Origin: Trichuris trichiura
Lineage: Eukaryota; Nematoda; Enoplea; Trichinellida; Trichuridae
Direction: 5' to 3'
Length of the DNA stretch: 64,000 nucleotides
NCBI GenBank assembly: GCA_037903355.1
Contig: JBAJFE010000026.1
Span: 2,294,001-2,358,000 of the forward strand
How positions within the stretch are numbered: position 1 is the first letter of the stretch; every line of letters starts with the position of its first letter. The notes under the pieces were generated by a model. It had not been told where the DNA came from. It saw only the letters and a program-made list of their open reading frames with translations, and did no database searches. The translations under genes and the position numbers were made by a program. Shown piece by piece: positions 23,401 through 37,315 of the stretch.

Positions 23401-25804
23401 TAATAAGGCTGCGTCTTCGTCTGAGGATTCTTCTAGCGAAGATGATAGTAGTGATGAAATTGAGAACAATGTTAAAATAGCTGCACCGCCAAGAGGTACG
23501 CAGCCGGCGGAAGAGGATTCATCCTCCAGTGACTCTTCGTCTAGTGAAGAAGACGCTGCAATACGGACGCAAAAACCGTTGATCGGCAGTGAAAAGAAGC
23601 CGGAACATGTTAGCATTGTGCAGCGAGTTGCCAAACAGAAAGCGAAGGCATCGTCGTCCAGCGACTCGTCTTCAAGCGAGGATGAATCGTTACCAAAAAC
23701 AAAGCCGTCGTCGGAAAGATTGGCAAACTTTGAAGTAAAGAAGAATATAAAGTCGGTAGAAGAATTCATAAAACAGGCGGAGCAGGATGTTTCTTCTGCA
23801 AGTGAGAGTTCCTCAAGTGAAGAAGATTCATCGCAAAGCGAGAAACAGCCGGCAAAAGTTTCGAAGGTGGAACAGTCCGCTTTGAATCAAAAAGCAAAAG
23901 CTGCAGCAGTAGCTGACCTGAAGGGAAAATCATCTTCCCCATCCCCCAATTCTATGGGCGAATTGACACGTCAGTTGAAAGACAAGGTGGCACGAAGTTC
24001 GTTCTCTCAGTATGAACAGGAAAGGAAGAACGCAAAAAAGAGGTCGACTATGGTCAAAACAGCTTTGAAATTTTCATCATCCAGTGGTGGCGATTTTCCA
24101 ACAATGGTGAAAATATCAATGACATGTTTTTTTTAGGTATATCCAAAAAGACTGCTGTTGCTGAGGCAAAAAAGAATATTACATTGAAATCAAAGGAAAC
24201 AGTGCAAGAGGACAGTTCATCATCCTCGAGCGAAGAAGACTTATTGGCAAAGGGATTCGACGGTTCATTAAAGAAGGTGGAAGGATTTGGAGGTAAAGGA
24301 AATTCGAAGAAGACAGCCCCAACGCTGGTTAGGCAACAGCCGGAGAAGGATACGAGCTCCAGCGATTCATCAACGAGCGAGGAGGATGCAATTGAAAAAA
24401 AGAAAACGCTGACAAGCAATTCCAGAAAAGTGGAAACAAACAAAACGAACGCCGGTGTTAGGAAGAATGTATCTTTGATGTCCAAGCAAAATTTGGCAGA
24501 AGTTTCTTCCTCGTCTTCCAGTGAGTCCTCAAGCGACGAGGATTTGGCACCTACCGGAAAACAGCAGGAGCAGGGTTCATTCAAGAAAGTTTCTAATCAG
24601 CCAGTAACTGATTGGAAAAAGTCGTCAGCAGGTAAACACTCCAAGTACCTCTCGCGGTCGTTATTGTTTACTCATCTTTTAGGGGCGAATATTGAGAAAA
24701 AGCAGCTGGCTAGCAAAACTGGCAAAATGACATCTGACAAATCAGTGACGTTGAACGACACGGATACTTCCGATGAAACATCAAGCGATGACGAGTCTGT
24801 TGAACAGGAAGACCAAAAGTTAACGAAGGCAACTACTGGTTTAGTTAAAGCAATGGAAACGACAAAATCCCAACAAGTAGTCGCGCATTCATCGTCGTCA
24901 TCATCGTCAAGCGAATCTTCAAGTGAAGAAAATACTGTTGGTAAAACTACTGGAAACGTAAATGGAAAAGCAAGTTCTGTTGGATTGGGTAAGCAAACTT
25001 CTATCACGGGGAAGCGCACGCAAAAATCTGTCTGTGCTTCGGAGACCAATGCTGAAAGTAAGCAACACGTAAAATCACCTAAAAAGCCGTATATCAACAA
25101 AACTGAACCGGCCTCCAAGAAGGAGATACCGAAAACGAAGGTTTTGCCAACTGCAGATATGTCTGCTGCTACTGAGCTCAGTCCCAATCTGACCGATAGT
25201 TCCACTGCGAAGAAAAAGCGAAGGGGTTCAACTTCGGCCGAAACTGCAGCTTTATCTTCGACCGACGCGAAACGTAGTAGTAAATCGGTAGATCAAGCAG
25301 TGAAAGCTATTGTATTCTTTTGTTTTAGGCCGGTCCAGTACTATGAACTCATCTGTGGGTGCATTGGTTCATGATGCAGCGGTAAAGTTGACAGAAGGTA
25401 ACGCGGAACAAGTAGTCGGCGGTGCTTCATCAAAGTTGTCAAAATCAGCAGAGGTTGGTTCATTAGAAGCTTGTGGTTAACTACGACGGCGCATATTTCA
25501 GGCCATAAGGAACAATGGGCCCTATCGTCGTTTTACCGCAGGCAAGGATCAACTTAATCAAGAGTTCCGGGATAATTCTTATAGAGCCAAGGTGAGGTAA
25601 GTAGGTTGTGTTCTGACTGTTTCACTCGCGCGTTGTTTTTAGAAAGGAGACACTTGGGGCAAAAGAGCGTACGAAGACCTGGCGCCAGTAAAAGGAAAAA
25701 ATTTTAGGAAGGAAAAAACGAAGAAAAAGCGTGGGTCATACAAGGGTGGTAAAATCGATCCTAACGCAATTGGTTCTATCAGATTTCCAGATGACGATGA
25801 ATGA
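20441..25804 (+). CDS. NOLC1: Nucleolar and coiled-body phosphoprotein 1 (Nopp140/NOLC1)
   Basis: Eight exons: 20441-20655, 22325-22410, 22470-24086, 24137-24631, 24683-25279, 25329-25453, 25502-25591 and 25643-25804. They splice to 1128 residues. The N-terminal ~75 residues match the position of the LisH-like helical domain of NOLC1. The middle is an alternation of Lys/Ala/Pro-rich basic linkers with acidic serine blocks ([11 protein letters not shown] type), the CK2-phosphorylated repeats that bind snoRNPs and RNA polymerase I factors in the nucleolus. The C-terminus is the conserved SRP40/Nopp140 domain: [12 protein letters not shown], then [22 protein letters not shown], and [11 protein letters not shown] at the end. 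The first intron is 1669 nt; all others are 48-59 nt. The protein is longer than human NOLC1 (about 700 residues), owing to extra acidic repeats. It corresponds to dao-5 of Caenorhabditis. Confidence 0.93.
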
Positions 25805-25815
25805 TGTTCTGACGA

Positions 25816-25821
25816 AATAAA
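25816..25821 (+). terminator. Poly(A) signal of NOLC1
   Basis: An AATAAA hexamer begins 12 bases after the NOLC1 stop codon. Confidence 0.7.
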
Positions 25822-26202
25822 GGAGAGCTATTTTTTTATACCATACTTTCCTTGCTCGCTTAACTGACGCACTGGTTTATTTTGAAATTTCCAATAACGA
25901 AAGCAATTAATCTAACTGTTTGTTGCGAAGCGCACAGGGATCGCTAACCTAAAGATGATTTTAGTAACTGTTTTTTACCTTTCAATTTTCCTTACTCCTT
26001 TACAAGTACTGCTCTTTGTGCACTGAAAAAGTTTAATCAGCTAGCACGGATAAAACTGTCCAGCTGTTCTACAAAGGTAAAACTAATTTTTGGCGCGGTA
26101 ACAACGGTTTATAGGTCCATTAGAATGACAATAGGCTCAAAGTCGCGAAGTGTCACTATTTTCGGAAGCAGTACAATGGGGATGCATGAGCGATCACAGA
26201 GA

Positions 26203-26476
26203 TTAGGACCAGAGCAATATTATGAAGACAATATTTGTGTTGGTCGAAAACTTGTTTGTGTATTCGCTCGACATGAGACCGAAGATAGTATGTCGCGAGA
26301 GCCGAAATATCAAAGAGTTGCGCTTATCCTTCGCCACTTGTTCTTCAAACCACGACAAGGATGTATGAACTAGTTTGGCTGTTCGCCATGGTTGCTGCGC
26401 GGTATTGACCTGACCATTGTCCACCAAGCCAACACAATAACCATCGTGACTCAACACTGGTTTCTTTGTTCCCTCG
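26203..26476 (-). CDS. Unrecognised terminal exon opposite the NOLC1-NKAP interval
   Basis: The acceptor CGTTTTCAG precedes 26476. The frame then stays open to a stop at 26203 and gives about 90 residues, including KPVLSHDGYCVGLVDNGQ, WFEEQVAKDKRN and EYTNKFSTNTNI, with a hydrophobic end. The composition is plausible for real protein, but I cannot name it. A + strand frame starting at 26125 overlaps; the minus strand is preferred because of the acceptor. An internal donor might shorten the exon. No upstream exon was found. Confidence 0.35.
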
Positions 26477-27023
26477 CTGAAAACGGAACGGTCTGTTTCT
26501 GAAAGTTCTGGTCGTTTGCTACTTTGTGTTCCTCATTGCTCCGACGGAATAATGGATAATGCCTTGTTGTTGTGCAAGAATGTAACAACCCATTTGCGCT
26601 CACGCTGGCCGCTAAGGACAGCGGAAAGTCCCAAGACGTATTGGAATTACGGATTAGAAAAGATTAGTTTTCAACGGCTCGCAGTCTTTGCTAAAGCAGA
26701 AGGTTTTACGAAAAATAGTTGCTAATGTGCCAGCTGTGCTGCTGAGATGTAAAATAAATTTGCGCACATTTCGAAGTACTTTATTGTTTAAAGTCAACTT
26801 ATACGCTACGTTGAGGCATCTAATAGTGGGAAAGCGGAAAGTATTGTCAAAAACCAGCTTCCAAAGGAAAGAAACAGCTGCACATCAATGCGACGGAAGA
26901 AAACGCGCAATTTTACTCGTCATGGCAAATTGGAATAAAATGTACCTGCAAATATTTATTACTGTGCATATCGAATAGAAGCCATATTTACGCGAATTTT
27001 GCACTTTAACTGTGTAATTTTAC

Positions 27024-29082
<2,059 letters not shown>

Positions 29083-29112
29083 TTGACTTTAACCTGTTCC
29101 GCGTATGTCTAT

Positions 29113-29118
29113 AATAAA
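29113..29118 (+). terminator. Poly(A) signal of NKAP
   Basis: An AATAAA hexamer lies 31 bases after the NKAP stop, inside the 160-bp gap to the transporter gene. Confidence 0.6.
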
Positions 29119-29242
29119 CTTTTCTCAAAAATGATTTGCGTCACGTTTTTATCTTTGTTCTTATCGCGACGCATCGATGCCATCAGAAATTGTGGAGAAA
29201 GGTTTAAAAATAATATTTGCGTTAAAGTAGAACATTTCCCGG

Positions 29243-32200
29243 ATGACTCAGTTCTGCGAAGTGGACAATGGCAGCCTTTGGTGGAACAATGGTTTTTCGC
29301 CTTGCGTATACGACACAGCATTGTTGGTTTGGATGCTAATAGCTTTGTTACCATGTTTGGTGGTCAAGCTTGTAGCTTACCAGATTTCAGTTGTTGCGCC
29401 GACGATTCAGTGTTCGCGCATTTATGTTCTGCAAAGCTCATTGCATATTGTGATCGCCCTAATTCCGTCATTAGCTTTGTTAGTTAGATTTTTCGTATCT
29501 GATCCCGACGTCTATGGTCATGAAGTAGCTATTGTTTGGGCACGAATTGTTGTATGGTTAGCTGCTCTTGGAATTTTGCGTTGCGAACATCGCGAATTCA
29601 AGCCTCTTCGACATTGCGGTGTTATGCACATTCTTTGGTCTTCACATATGGTAGCACTTAATTTATCTATGGTGAACTACGGAAACCATTTATGGTGGTG
29701 GCATCTCAGTTCGTAAGTTTCCTGTGATGATATTGCGCCTATAATTCAGCGCGAAAGTTGTATTAAGTGCAGATGATTACGTCAGGATGTGCGTCTTTGC
29801 GGTGGACTATTGTGTTGGCTTGTTCAATTTGTTAGTTTGCTATTCAGCTCCAAGATGGTCAAGAATTTGCGCTGATTATTCAACTGGTCCACACAATAAT
29901 GATTATGAGCAAATGGATAGCCTTGACGAGGTAACTGCTTAAACACATATAACTCCTGCAGGCATATTCCATTGTATTTTTCACTCATTTTCATCTGCTC
30001 TCATCTCCCTAGTTAATTATACAATATTATCTTGATTTATTATTGTTATTAAGTCTCGCTGCTTTAGTTTGCCCACATTTTCATTTGGAAACTGAGAGCT
30101 TTTCTTGGAAAGTAAAGAAGTCTTTGAAGACTGCATGCGTAGTAAGGGGCGATGAGTTTTACTTTTTGATCTTTCCAAGGGTTTTCCAGTATTTCATTAG
30201 TTTTTATAACTGAGCGATATCTAAACAGCGCATTGTTGCTAACTTTGATTAAGGAACAAATCAAGTAAGAACGCTGTGGATCTTATCTGACCGAAGAGAT
30301 GAGAAATGACTCTAAGCCTAAGTCTTAATTTAAAATTTTGAAACTGTTGACTCATCCTATGATCATATTTTTCTCTCTAACTCATTAGTTAATTCACTGA
30401 AGACGGTGAAAAACTGTTGAAAGCGCCGTTATTTTGTTTTAATTTTGTGCTACATAGAAACTTGTCTCCTTTAATGTCAAGCATGCAAGCCTGTGTGCTC
30501 ATTACTCCTAATTTTATACTTACATTTCTTGCATGAGAGCTGAAGAATATCACCTACTTTTCTACGTTGGCGTAATTGAACATTCGCACTAATTTTGTTC
30601 ATGTGTTAAACCTCTGATTTAGCTATAAAATTTACTCATTGTTTATAATAAAATGCCAACTTACAAGCCACGAGATATCGTTATTTTACTGAAGAGGTAT
30701 TATGAGGTTGGTTGCAGTAATACGTTAGGTTCTTTTCGGCATGTTGCTTAGTTTGATTTATCTTAAAGCTTACATGCGTTATACTTTAAACAGTAAATAC
30801 AACGTTTTCGTGTCGAGTGCGTAGAACCTCTTGCTAAAGCTTTATTTACGCAAACAAGTAACGCGAGAAAGCGTGTTCATTGAGCAAATAAAACCTTCAA
30901 GCGCTTTAAACAGTCTCATTTTTTTTAATGTGCAAATTCGCAGCCACTGTTCAACTTAGCAGGGACGGATCATGCTACGAAATGAAAAAATTGCAAGCTG
31001 CTGACTTAACCTTATCTTCATGCGTTCTGAGCTATTTTTACTCTGTTACTGGCATTTCGGAAGCTTTATTCGATTTCACTAAAATAACTTGAACTTACCC
31101 ATAGTGGCTGCACGTTTCGCTTTGTGTGGAAAAGGGACAGTTGAAGTTAGATTAGCAGGCATGTGCGTAAGTCTCGTGACTAAATACGTTACTGAAATTA
31201 TTTGTTATTATTTAGTAGTAGCAGTTTTTACGGTACTTTTAAGCTCATGCAAAGAATCATTAGGGTGACAATGTACTTGTAATTGTTATTTTCCAATTGT
31301 GATTTTTTTATTTCGTTATAGAGATTTAGGTTCACGTTTCGTCGGTATTTGGTTAAAGGTCGTTTTTTGATTCCCTATCTATGGCCTGCCGGGAACCGGC
31401 TTATGCAGTTGTCATTTTTGGGAGTTCTCGTTTTGCTTATTATTGGACGCGTAGTCAACTTGCTAACTCCAATATATCACAAGAAAATAGGTAAGTATTT
31501 AGGAAAATTTCGTACGGTAAAAGTTTGCAGTTTCTTCCGTTCTTTTAAGTCGATGGTTTGAGCAATCCTGTCGTCCCGTTTCGGCCGGATCTTATTATTT
31601 TTTACGTCTTCTTGATTTTCTGTCAAGGTGGCTCAGCTTCTGGTACGGATTAGCATTATAGTAAGTGCCTTACGTATCCAGTCTCGATCATTACGTTTCA
31701 GGTGGCTTGTTGAACAGTGTACGCAGTCTCTTGTGGGTTAAAGTGCAGCAGCTTAGCTCGAAACGAATTTCAATGGCTTTATTTCGACACATCCATAGGT
31801 AAGTAAAAGACAGCTCTTTATCCTTTTCGGCACTGCATTTTCAGTCTTTCATATCGATGGCATTTGAATCGAAAAACAGGTGAAGTACTTCGCATAATGG
31901 ACCGTGGAGTTGACAGTGTTAATCAAATGCTCAAGTATGCCGTATGATCTTCAGCACTTTTTTTTAGTGTGCAGTTTTAGCTATCTCGCGTTTAACATCG
32001 TTCCAACAATCCTTGACATCTTAATCGCCGTGGTGTATTTCTGCCTTTCATTTAACTATATGTTTGGGCTGATAGTTCTCTTTACCATGGTTGCATACTT
32101 AAGTAAATTAGAGTGTGGCAACTGCACTGGTTCAATTTGTTCGTTTAGCTTTCACTGTTTTAATCACGGAGTGGCGCACCAAGTTTCGAGTGGAAATGAA

Positions 32201-35200
32201 CGATCGAGATAACGATTTGAATGCCCTTGCGGTTGACTCTCTTCTTAATTTTGAAACGGTAACTGATCTGTTTTATTCTCCTCGAAAGTAGTTTTACGAC
32301 CCGAATGTATTTGTGCAATTTGTTTAGCCACAATTAATAAATAGCCATAATGTATTGGCAGGTAAACGTACCAGATGCGTTGGTCAACGTAACTGTAATA
32401 TGGCTTTAAGTTTGATACGTATTGTGAACATCCGAAGGGCCCATATTTGTAGTTTCGTATGAATCTACAATCACCGGGCAACAATCCTTAACTGGTAGCT
32501 ACTGGAGGTACTAAACGTTGCCATCCTGTGTATTAACAGATGATCTAAAACGTAACTTTATTTCCATAAGTGAACTCGGAAGGAAAAAAGCTAATGCTCC
32601 ACGCAACTACTGATTCGTTGTATACAATCCTGATACGTGTCTATCTGCATGGAAATAGTCAGAAATCTTAGAAATAGAAGTAGGTTAGACCGGAAACGTT
32701 TTGATGGCTGTGTACATAATTAGTTCAGGAAAATGAAATGAGAAAAGAGAAAAATGTCTCACAGCCTTCGTATCGTTGTTCCACCTTCGCTAAAAGTCCA
32801 CTTTATTAGCCCTTAGTCTTTAAACGTCGTGCACTGTGCATACAATTTGCTTATCTACGAAGTTTGAGATATTGAGCGGACCGATGTTGTAATGCGAAGC
32901 ATTTTCACGTTGTAACTATTGTTTAGGTGAAGTGCTGTAACGCTGAAGAGGCTGAGTTGAAACGATACAACGCTGGTATAAAGAAGTATCAGGTAACCGT
33001 GAAAGCGTATTATTATGTTCTGATTGGATATGTTTTATAGCGAGCTGAGTTTAAGACATCTTTATCGCTGTCATTACTCAATATGACACAGAATTCTGTT
33101 ATTTCTGCTGGTTTACTAGCTGGTTCTCTTCTTTGCGCCTACTTTGTGGCTTCGAAGAAGCACGGTTTCACCGTTGGGGACTATGTACTTTATGCTGCAT
33201 ATATAATGCAACTCTATCAACCATTGAATTGGCTTGGAACTTACTATAGGCACGTCTTGATTTTTGGTCGATCAATGCATTTTATTCTAATACCTTTTCT
33301 TTGTTTAGGCTCATACAGCAATCTTTTATTGACATGGATAACATGTTTGAATTGTTTGGTCAACCATCAGATGTACAGCGCTTTGTTAAAGGTTCGTCAT
33401 GGTCTAATGGAAATTAGATTTATAGGTAAAGGACGTAGATGGCGCTCCGGCAATAGTCATTCGGAAGGGTAAGGTAGAATTCAGGGACGTTTCGTTTGGC
33501 TACGTACCGGATAAGATAATTTTGCAAAATGTTAGTTTTGTTATACAACCTGGCGAAACGATTGCAGTGGTAAGGTGTATTATTATTATTGTTGTTTGAT
33601 GAGAAACTTAGGGTCTTGGTAGGTCGGTCCATCTGGAAGTGGAAAAAGTACACTAACCCGACTTTTGCTTCGCTTTTATGATTGCACGAGTGGATCAATT
33701 TTCATCGATGACTGCAACATAGCTCTTGTAACGCAGAGTTCGCTGCGTCAGCATATTGCCGTTGTACCTCAGGAAACGAACCTGTTCAATCAAAGCATCA
33801 AGTAACTTATTCATTTTCTATTTGTCGTGTACAATGCTTTTTCAAAGATTCAATATTGCCCTTGGAAGAGCTAATGCAAGCGAGGATGAGATAGTCGAGG
33901 CGGCAAGCATCGCTGAAATTCACGAGCGAATTTTATCATTTCCAGAAGGTGCTTTGATCAAGTCTAACGCTTTGATTTAGCAACCTGTTCAGGCTATGAT
34001 TGTATGGTTGGTGAGCGTGGCTTGAAACTTAGCGGTGGCGAGAAGCAGCGAGTGGCCATTGCGCGAGCTGTTCTAAAACGACCGTCAATTATTATATTGG
34101 ACGAGGTAAGACAAATCTTCGTTTATACCTGAAAAGCAAAGAAGACGAGCTGTACAGCTGTCTGTTAAAGACTGCCTGCTTAAGTCCATTTTAAAACTCG
34201 CTTACTAGAAGTGGTAACTTTCATCTTTTTAAGCGAAAATGTATGAACGTTTTTCGAGAACTTCAGGGACAGAAAAGGTAGTGGCTTTTTAGCGTTTCCG
34301 AGAAAACGTTGATGTTATTTGAGTGCCTGCTGTGAATTTGCAGCCAAGAAAGGGCTACGTGTTTGAACTAAATTTTTAGCAAAAACTGTTCATGTCGTTT
34401 CCGCTCAGGTGATGGGAGCGTTTACGTTTGTTTATGTGTTCTACCTTAAAGTTCTTCGTAACAGTTTCTACTTTTCCTTGCCTTTTGTGCACGTTTTGAA
34501 TTTCGTGCTGTTTGTACAGCAATTGATTACGAAGTTGCGTATAGCGAAAGCAATAACACTTTGTTCACTAGACGTTTTGGTGTCTATTATTCTTCACAGC
34601 TGCTTTGAGTAACGAAATTCGTCGCAAAAGTCTAATAGGCTTTCAAGTCTTCCATACCATTGTTGCTTCGATTGAAAAACAGTGCTGAGATGCGTACTTT
34701 CTTTTAAGGCGGTTTGCGGAGTTTCCTGCTCTACTTTTTTAAGCATCGAAACTTTCACGTCATCATTTCAGTCAGCTGACAACCGTCAGTACCTATCATT
34801 TTTCTTATTCTAATCCTACTGTCAAAGCTATAGTTGAGGATTGCTTTATATTATATTAATTTCATTTTTTTGTGACATAGTAAAGGTGTTTCGGTGTTTA
34901 ATTTTTATAACACACGTGAGCAGAGGTGGACATGTATTATGTCGCCTTCACATTTATAATGTTATGTCTATAGGCGACTTCATCGCTGGATTCGCAAACT
35001 GAAGCTCTAATCCAGGAATCGTTAAACAGAGTTTGCCAAGGAAAATCCGCTTTGGTTGTGGCACATCGGCTGTCGACGATAGTTAATGCTAACAAAATTT
35101 TGGTGCTCAAAGATGGAAAAATAGTCGAACACGGAAGGTTGGTTTCTTCAAGTGCTAGTAATGGTCTTATCTACTCAAAGTTAATTTTTTTTGATACCTT

Positions 35201-36054
35201 AATTCCCATTTTCACTATGAAGGATACGGTAGGCCTGCGTAAAGGAATTACAATTTTCAGGTCCCAGACCTCTTTCTCAGCGAAATAGCTTCAATAAGTT
35301 GGTTCAACTTATTCTGCCAAGCACAGTATCTGAAGGTTTCGAAAGTTTCGATTCCTTTTTCAATTTATTATTTCATTAAAGAGGCTTACCGTAGCTGCTT
35401 TCATCCTAAAAACCAATTCACCCTGTACATTCCAAGTCTCATTGATAGGGAAGGTTTTGCAAACTTGAAGATATAGCTTCTGATCATGGGCGCGTAAAGT
35501 TTTTTCGTTTCTTATGGAAAACAGCCTGTTCCTATCTAGCGGGTTAATTCCCCAGATGACTTGGCATTGATGAAGGGAAAAGACCAGTCCTGAACGTTTC
35601 GTTGTAAATTGTGAGTTATGGTTATTAGTTTTTTGGATTATTGGTTTCTTATGAGTCAGTGCACCGTCATACTTTCTCACCTTACAAGCAAATAATTTAG
35701 TAAAAATTTCTGGTTACTATTGTTACTGAATGCGTGGTACGGACAGTTTAAGTTCTTCGCTCATCGTGCTTGACTGCAGAGTTTTTTGAGTAAAGTACAT
35801 TAATTGAGATGAATACCCGTTTAATATTGAAGTGACAGTAATATTAAAAAGGATCTGTTATGTGCCCAGTTACCAAAACTTGCTTCATAATTTTGTTTCA
35901 CTCGCTATTGGATCATTTTATTATTTCAATCAACTTGTATGCTCAACTTTGCAGGCACGAAGATCTTCTTCTCAAGGGAGGATTGTATGCTCAAATGTGG
36001 CATCAACAGTCCAAGGAATCTCGACTGAAGCGTAATGAAGCGGACAGGAATTAA
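29243..36054 (+). CDS. hmt-1: ABC transporter of the HMT-1/ABCB6 half-transporter family
   Basis: Seventeen exons: 29243-29712, 29786-29930, 31322-31490, 31550-31642, 31702-31798, 31845-31934, 31975-32102, 32149-32258, 32927-32992, 33041-33249, 33309-33384, 33426-33569, 33623-33801, 33848-33948, 33993-34105, 34974-35137 and 35955-36054. They splice to 817 residues (human ABCB6 has 842). A hydrophobic N-terminal MTABC_N region comes first, with the characteristic start [17 protein letters not shown]. The six-helix core follows, with [20 protein letters not shown] and [12 protein letters not shown]. The ATPase has Walker [11 protein letters not shown]-loop [10 protein letters not shown], signature LSGGEKQ, Walker B IIILDEATSSLD, and the switch His in VVAHRLSTI. 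Family members move heavy-metal-thiol conjugates or porphyrins into acidic organelles; Caenorhabditis HMT-1 confers cadmium tolerance. Introns 2, 15 and 16 are 0.8-1.4 kb. One junction appears to be GC-AG. Confidence 0.93.
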
Positions 36055-37315
36055 GATAAATATTATGGCCGCGGCCAAAGATTGCTCGACATTTTTCTAT
36101 CTGTTGTCCATACTTAGTTTTCTCTACTATCACGTTTTACTGACAACGTCAAAGCCCCTTTGTGTCTGAAAAGCTGCTTCTCAAAGAAGTGTCTTTACGT
36201 TACATTCCCTATGAAGAACTACGATAATATAAAAACTTGCTAACCTTACTCTACTATAGTTATTTTTGAAAATATGATGCCTTGCAAAGGATATGTAGGC
36301 TTTCCTATGAAGTTACGGTATGCCCATTTTATTGACACCTAAAGCATTAAAAAAAGAGATCGAAGTTTCAGCATGAGAGGCTGCAGTGAGAGGCAGACCA
36401 TTTGCTGTAGTTGTCTTTCACTCCTTGTATACTTTGCAAGCATCTAATCAGGTCTTCAATTTTTTTCGTTTTTTTTATAAATAGCATCCTTGTAACTTCC
36501 TAGCTGATGTTAATTGAAATCGCAATTTATTCGAAAGAAGTAGTTTGCGAACGAATCTTTTTCAAACGACAAGATACGTGCGGTTTTCTAAGATGAATGC
36601 GTTCCAGTTTGTTTTTTTTTCATTTAAATAGTGATATTGTTTCTGTTCAATTTGTAAATGACTTTCGCTAAAGGATTTTATAAAAGAAAGGCGCGATCGT
36701 ATTGGGTTTCAGGCGAGATGAATTTGCGGTTAGCCAGGTAAGGTTCAGTAATAGTCATCACGAGGAGAACAGTTAGGGTGGAACGAGACAGGTGGTCGAT
36801 GTGCTACCGTTGATGGAATACAATGTGCGCCCTTTGCAGGCCATCTGGTTCGCTTCGCTGGTAACGATGCATTTTCCTTTGCTGGGCAACGATCACCGCA
36901 ACGGTTGCTTTCATACGAGCTCAACTCTTTCCAATTATATCTGCCGAAATGACCTTTCTACTGGACACCTGGACTTCCTCCCGCCTTTAACGGTCATTGA
37001 AACGAAAGTGCCGTCAATCAGGTTTTGTGGTTTTTGCACCGCACGCGCGGCTCTCTCTTTCCGTTTTACCGTTTCACCGTCACTTTAGAACTTTCCTTTT
37101 ACTTAACAGCGAATACCATTGACTAGGAAGCTAACCAACGCATACGTTTCTCGATTGCAGAAAAGTATATTCAGGTATATAAATAATCATTTATTGATTT
37201 TCTGTATTGCAGCTGAGCATAAGTACTGTAATCTGTTAATTGTTAAAACGGATCAATTCTTCTCATCCTTTTCAGCCGAAAGTGACCAACTTCACGTTCT
37301 GTTGTATTGACGTCA
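36055..37315. other. Intergenic region, no supported gene
   Basis: AT-rich sequence lies between the transporter stop and the ZP gene start. A 98-codon + frame at 36792-37088 has no recognisable content. No clear AATAAA follows the transporter, though an A/T-rich AAGATAAATATT lies directly after the stop. Confidence 0.45.

Noticed and set aside
23245..25205. Long minus-strand open frames (174-177 codons) opposite NOLC1
   Set aside because: They are complements of the acidic serine repeats ([10 protein letters not shown] becomes [15 protein letters not shown] frames). They lack independent splice or start support.
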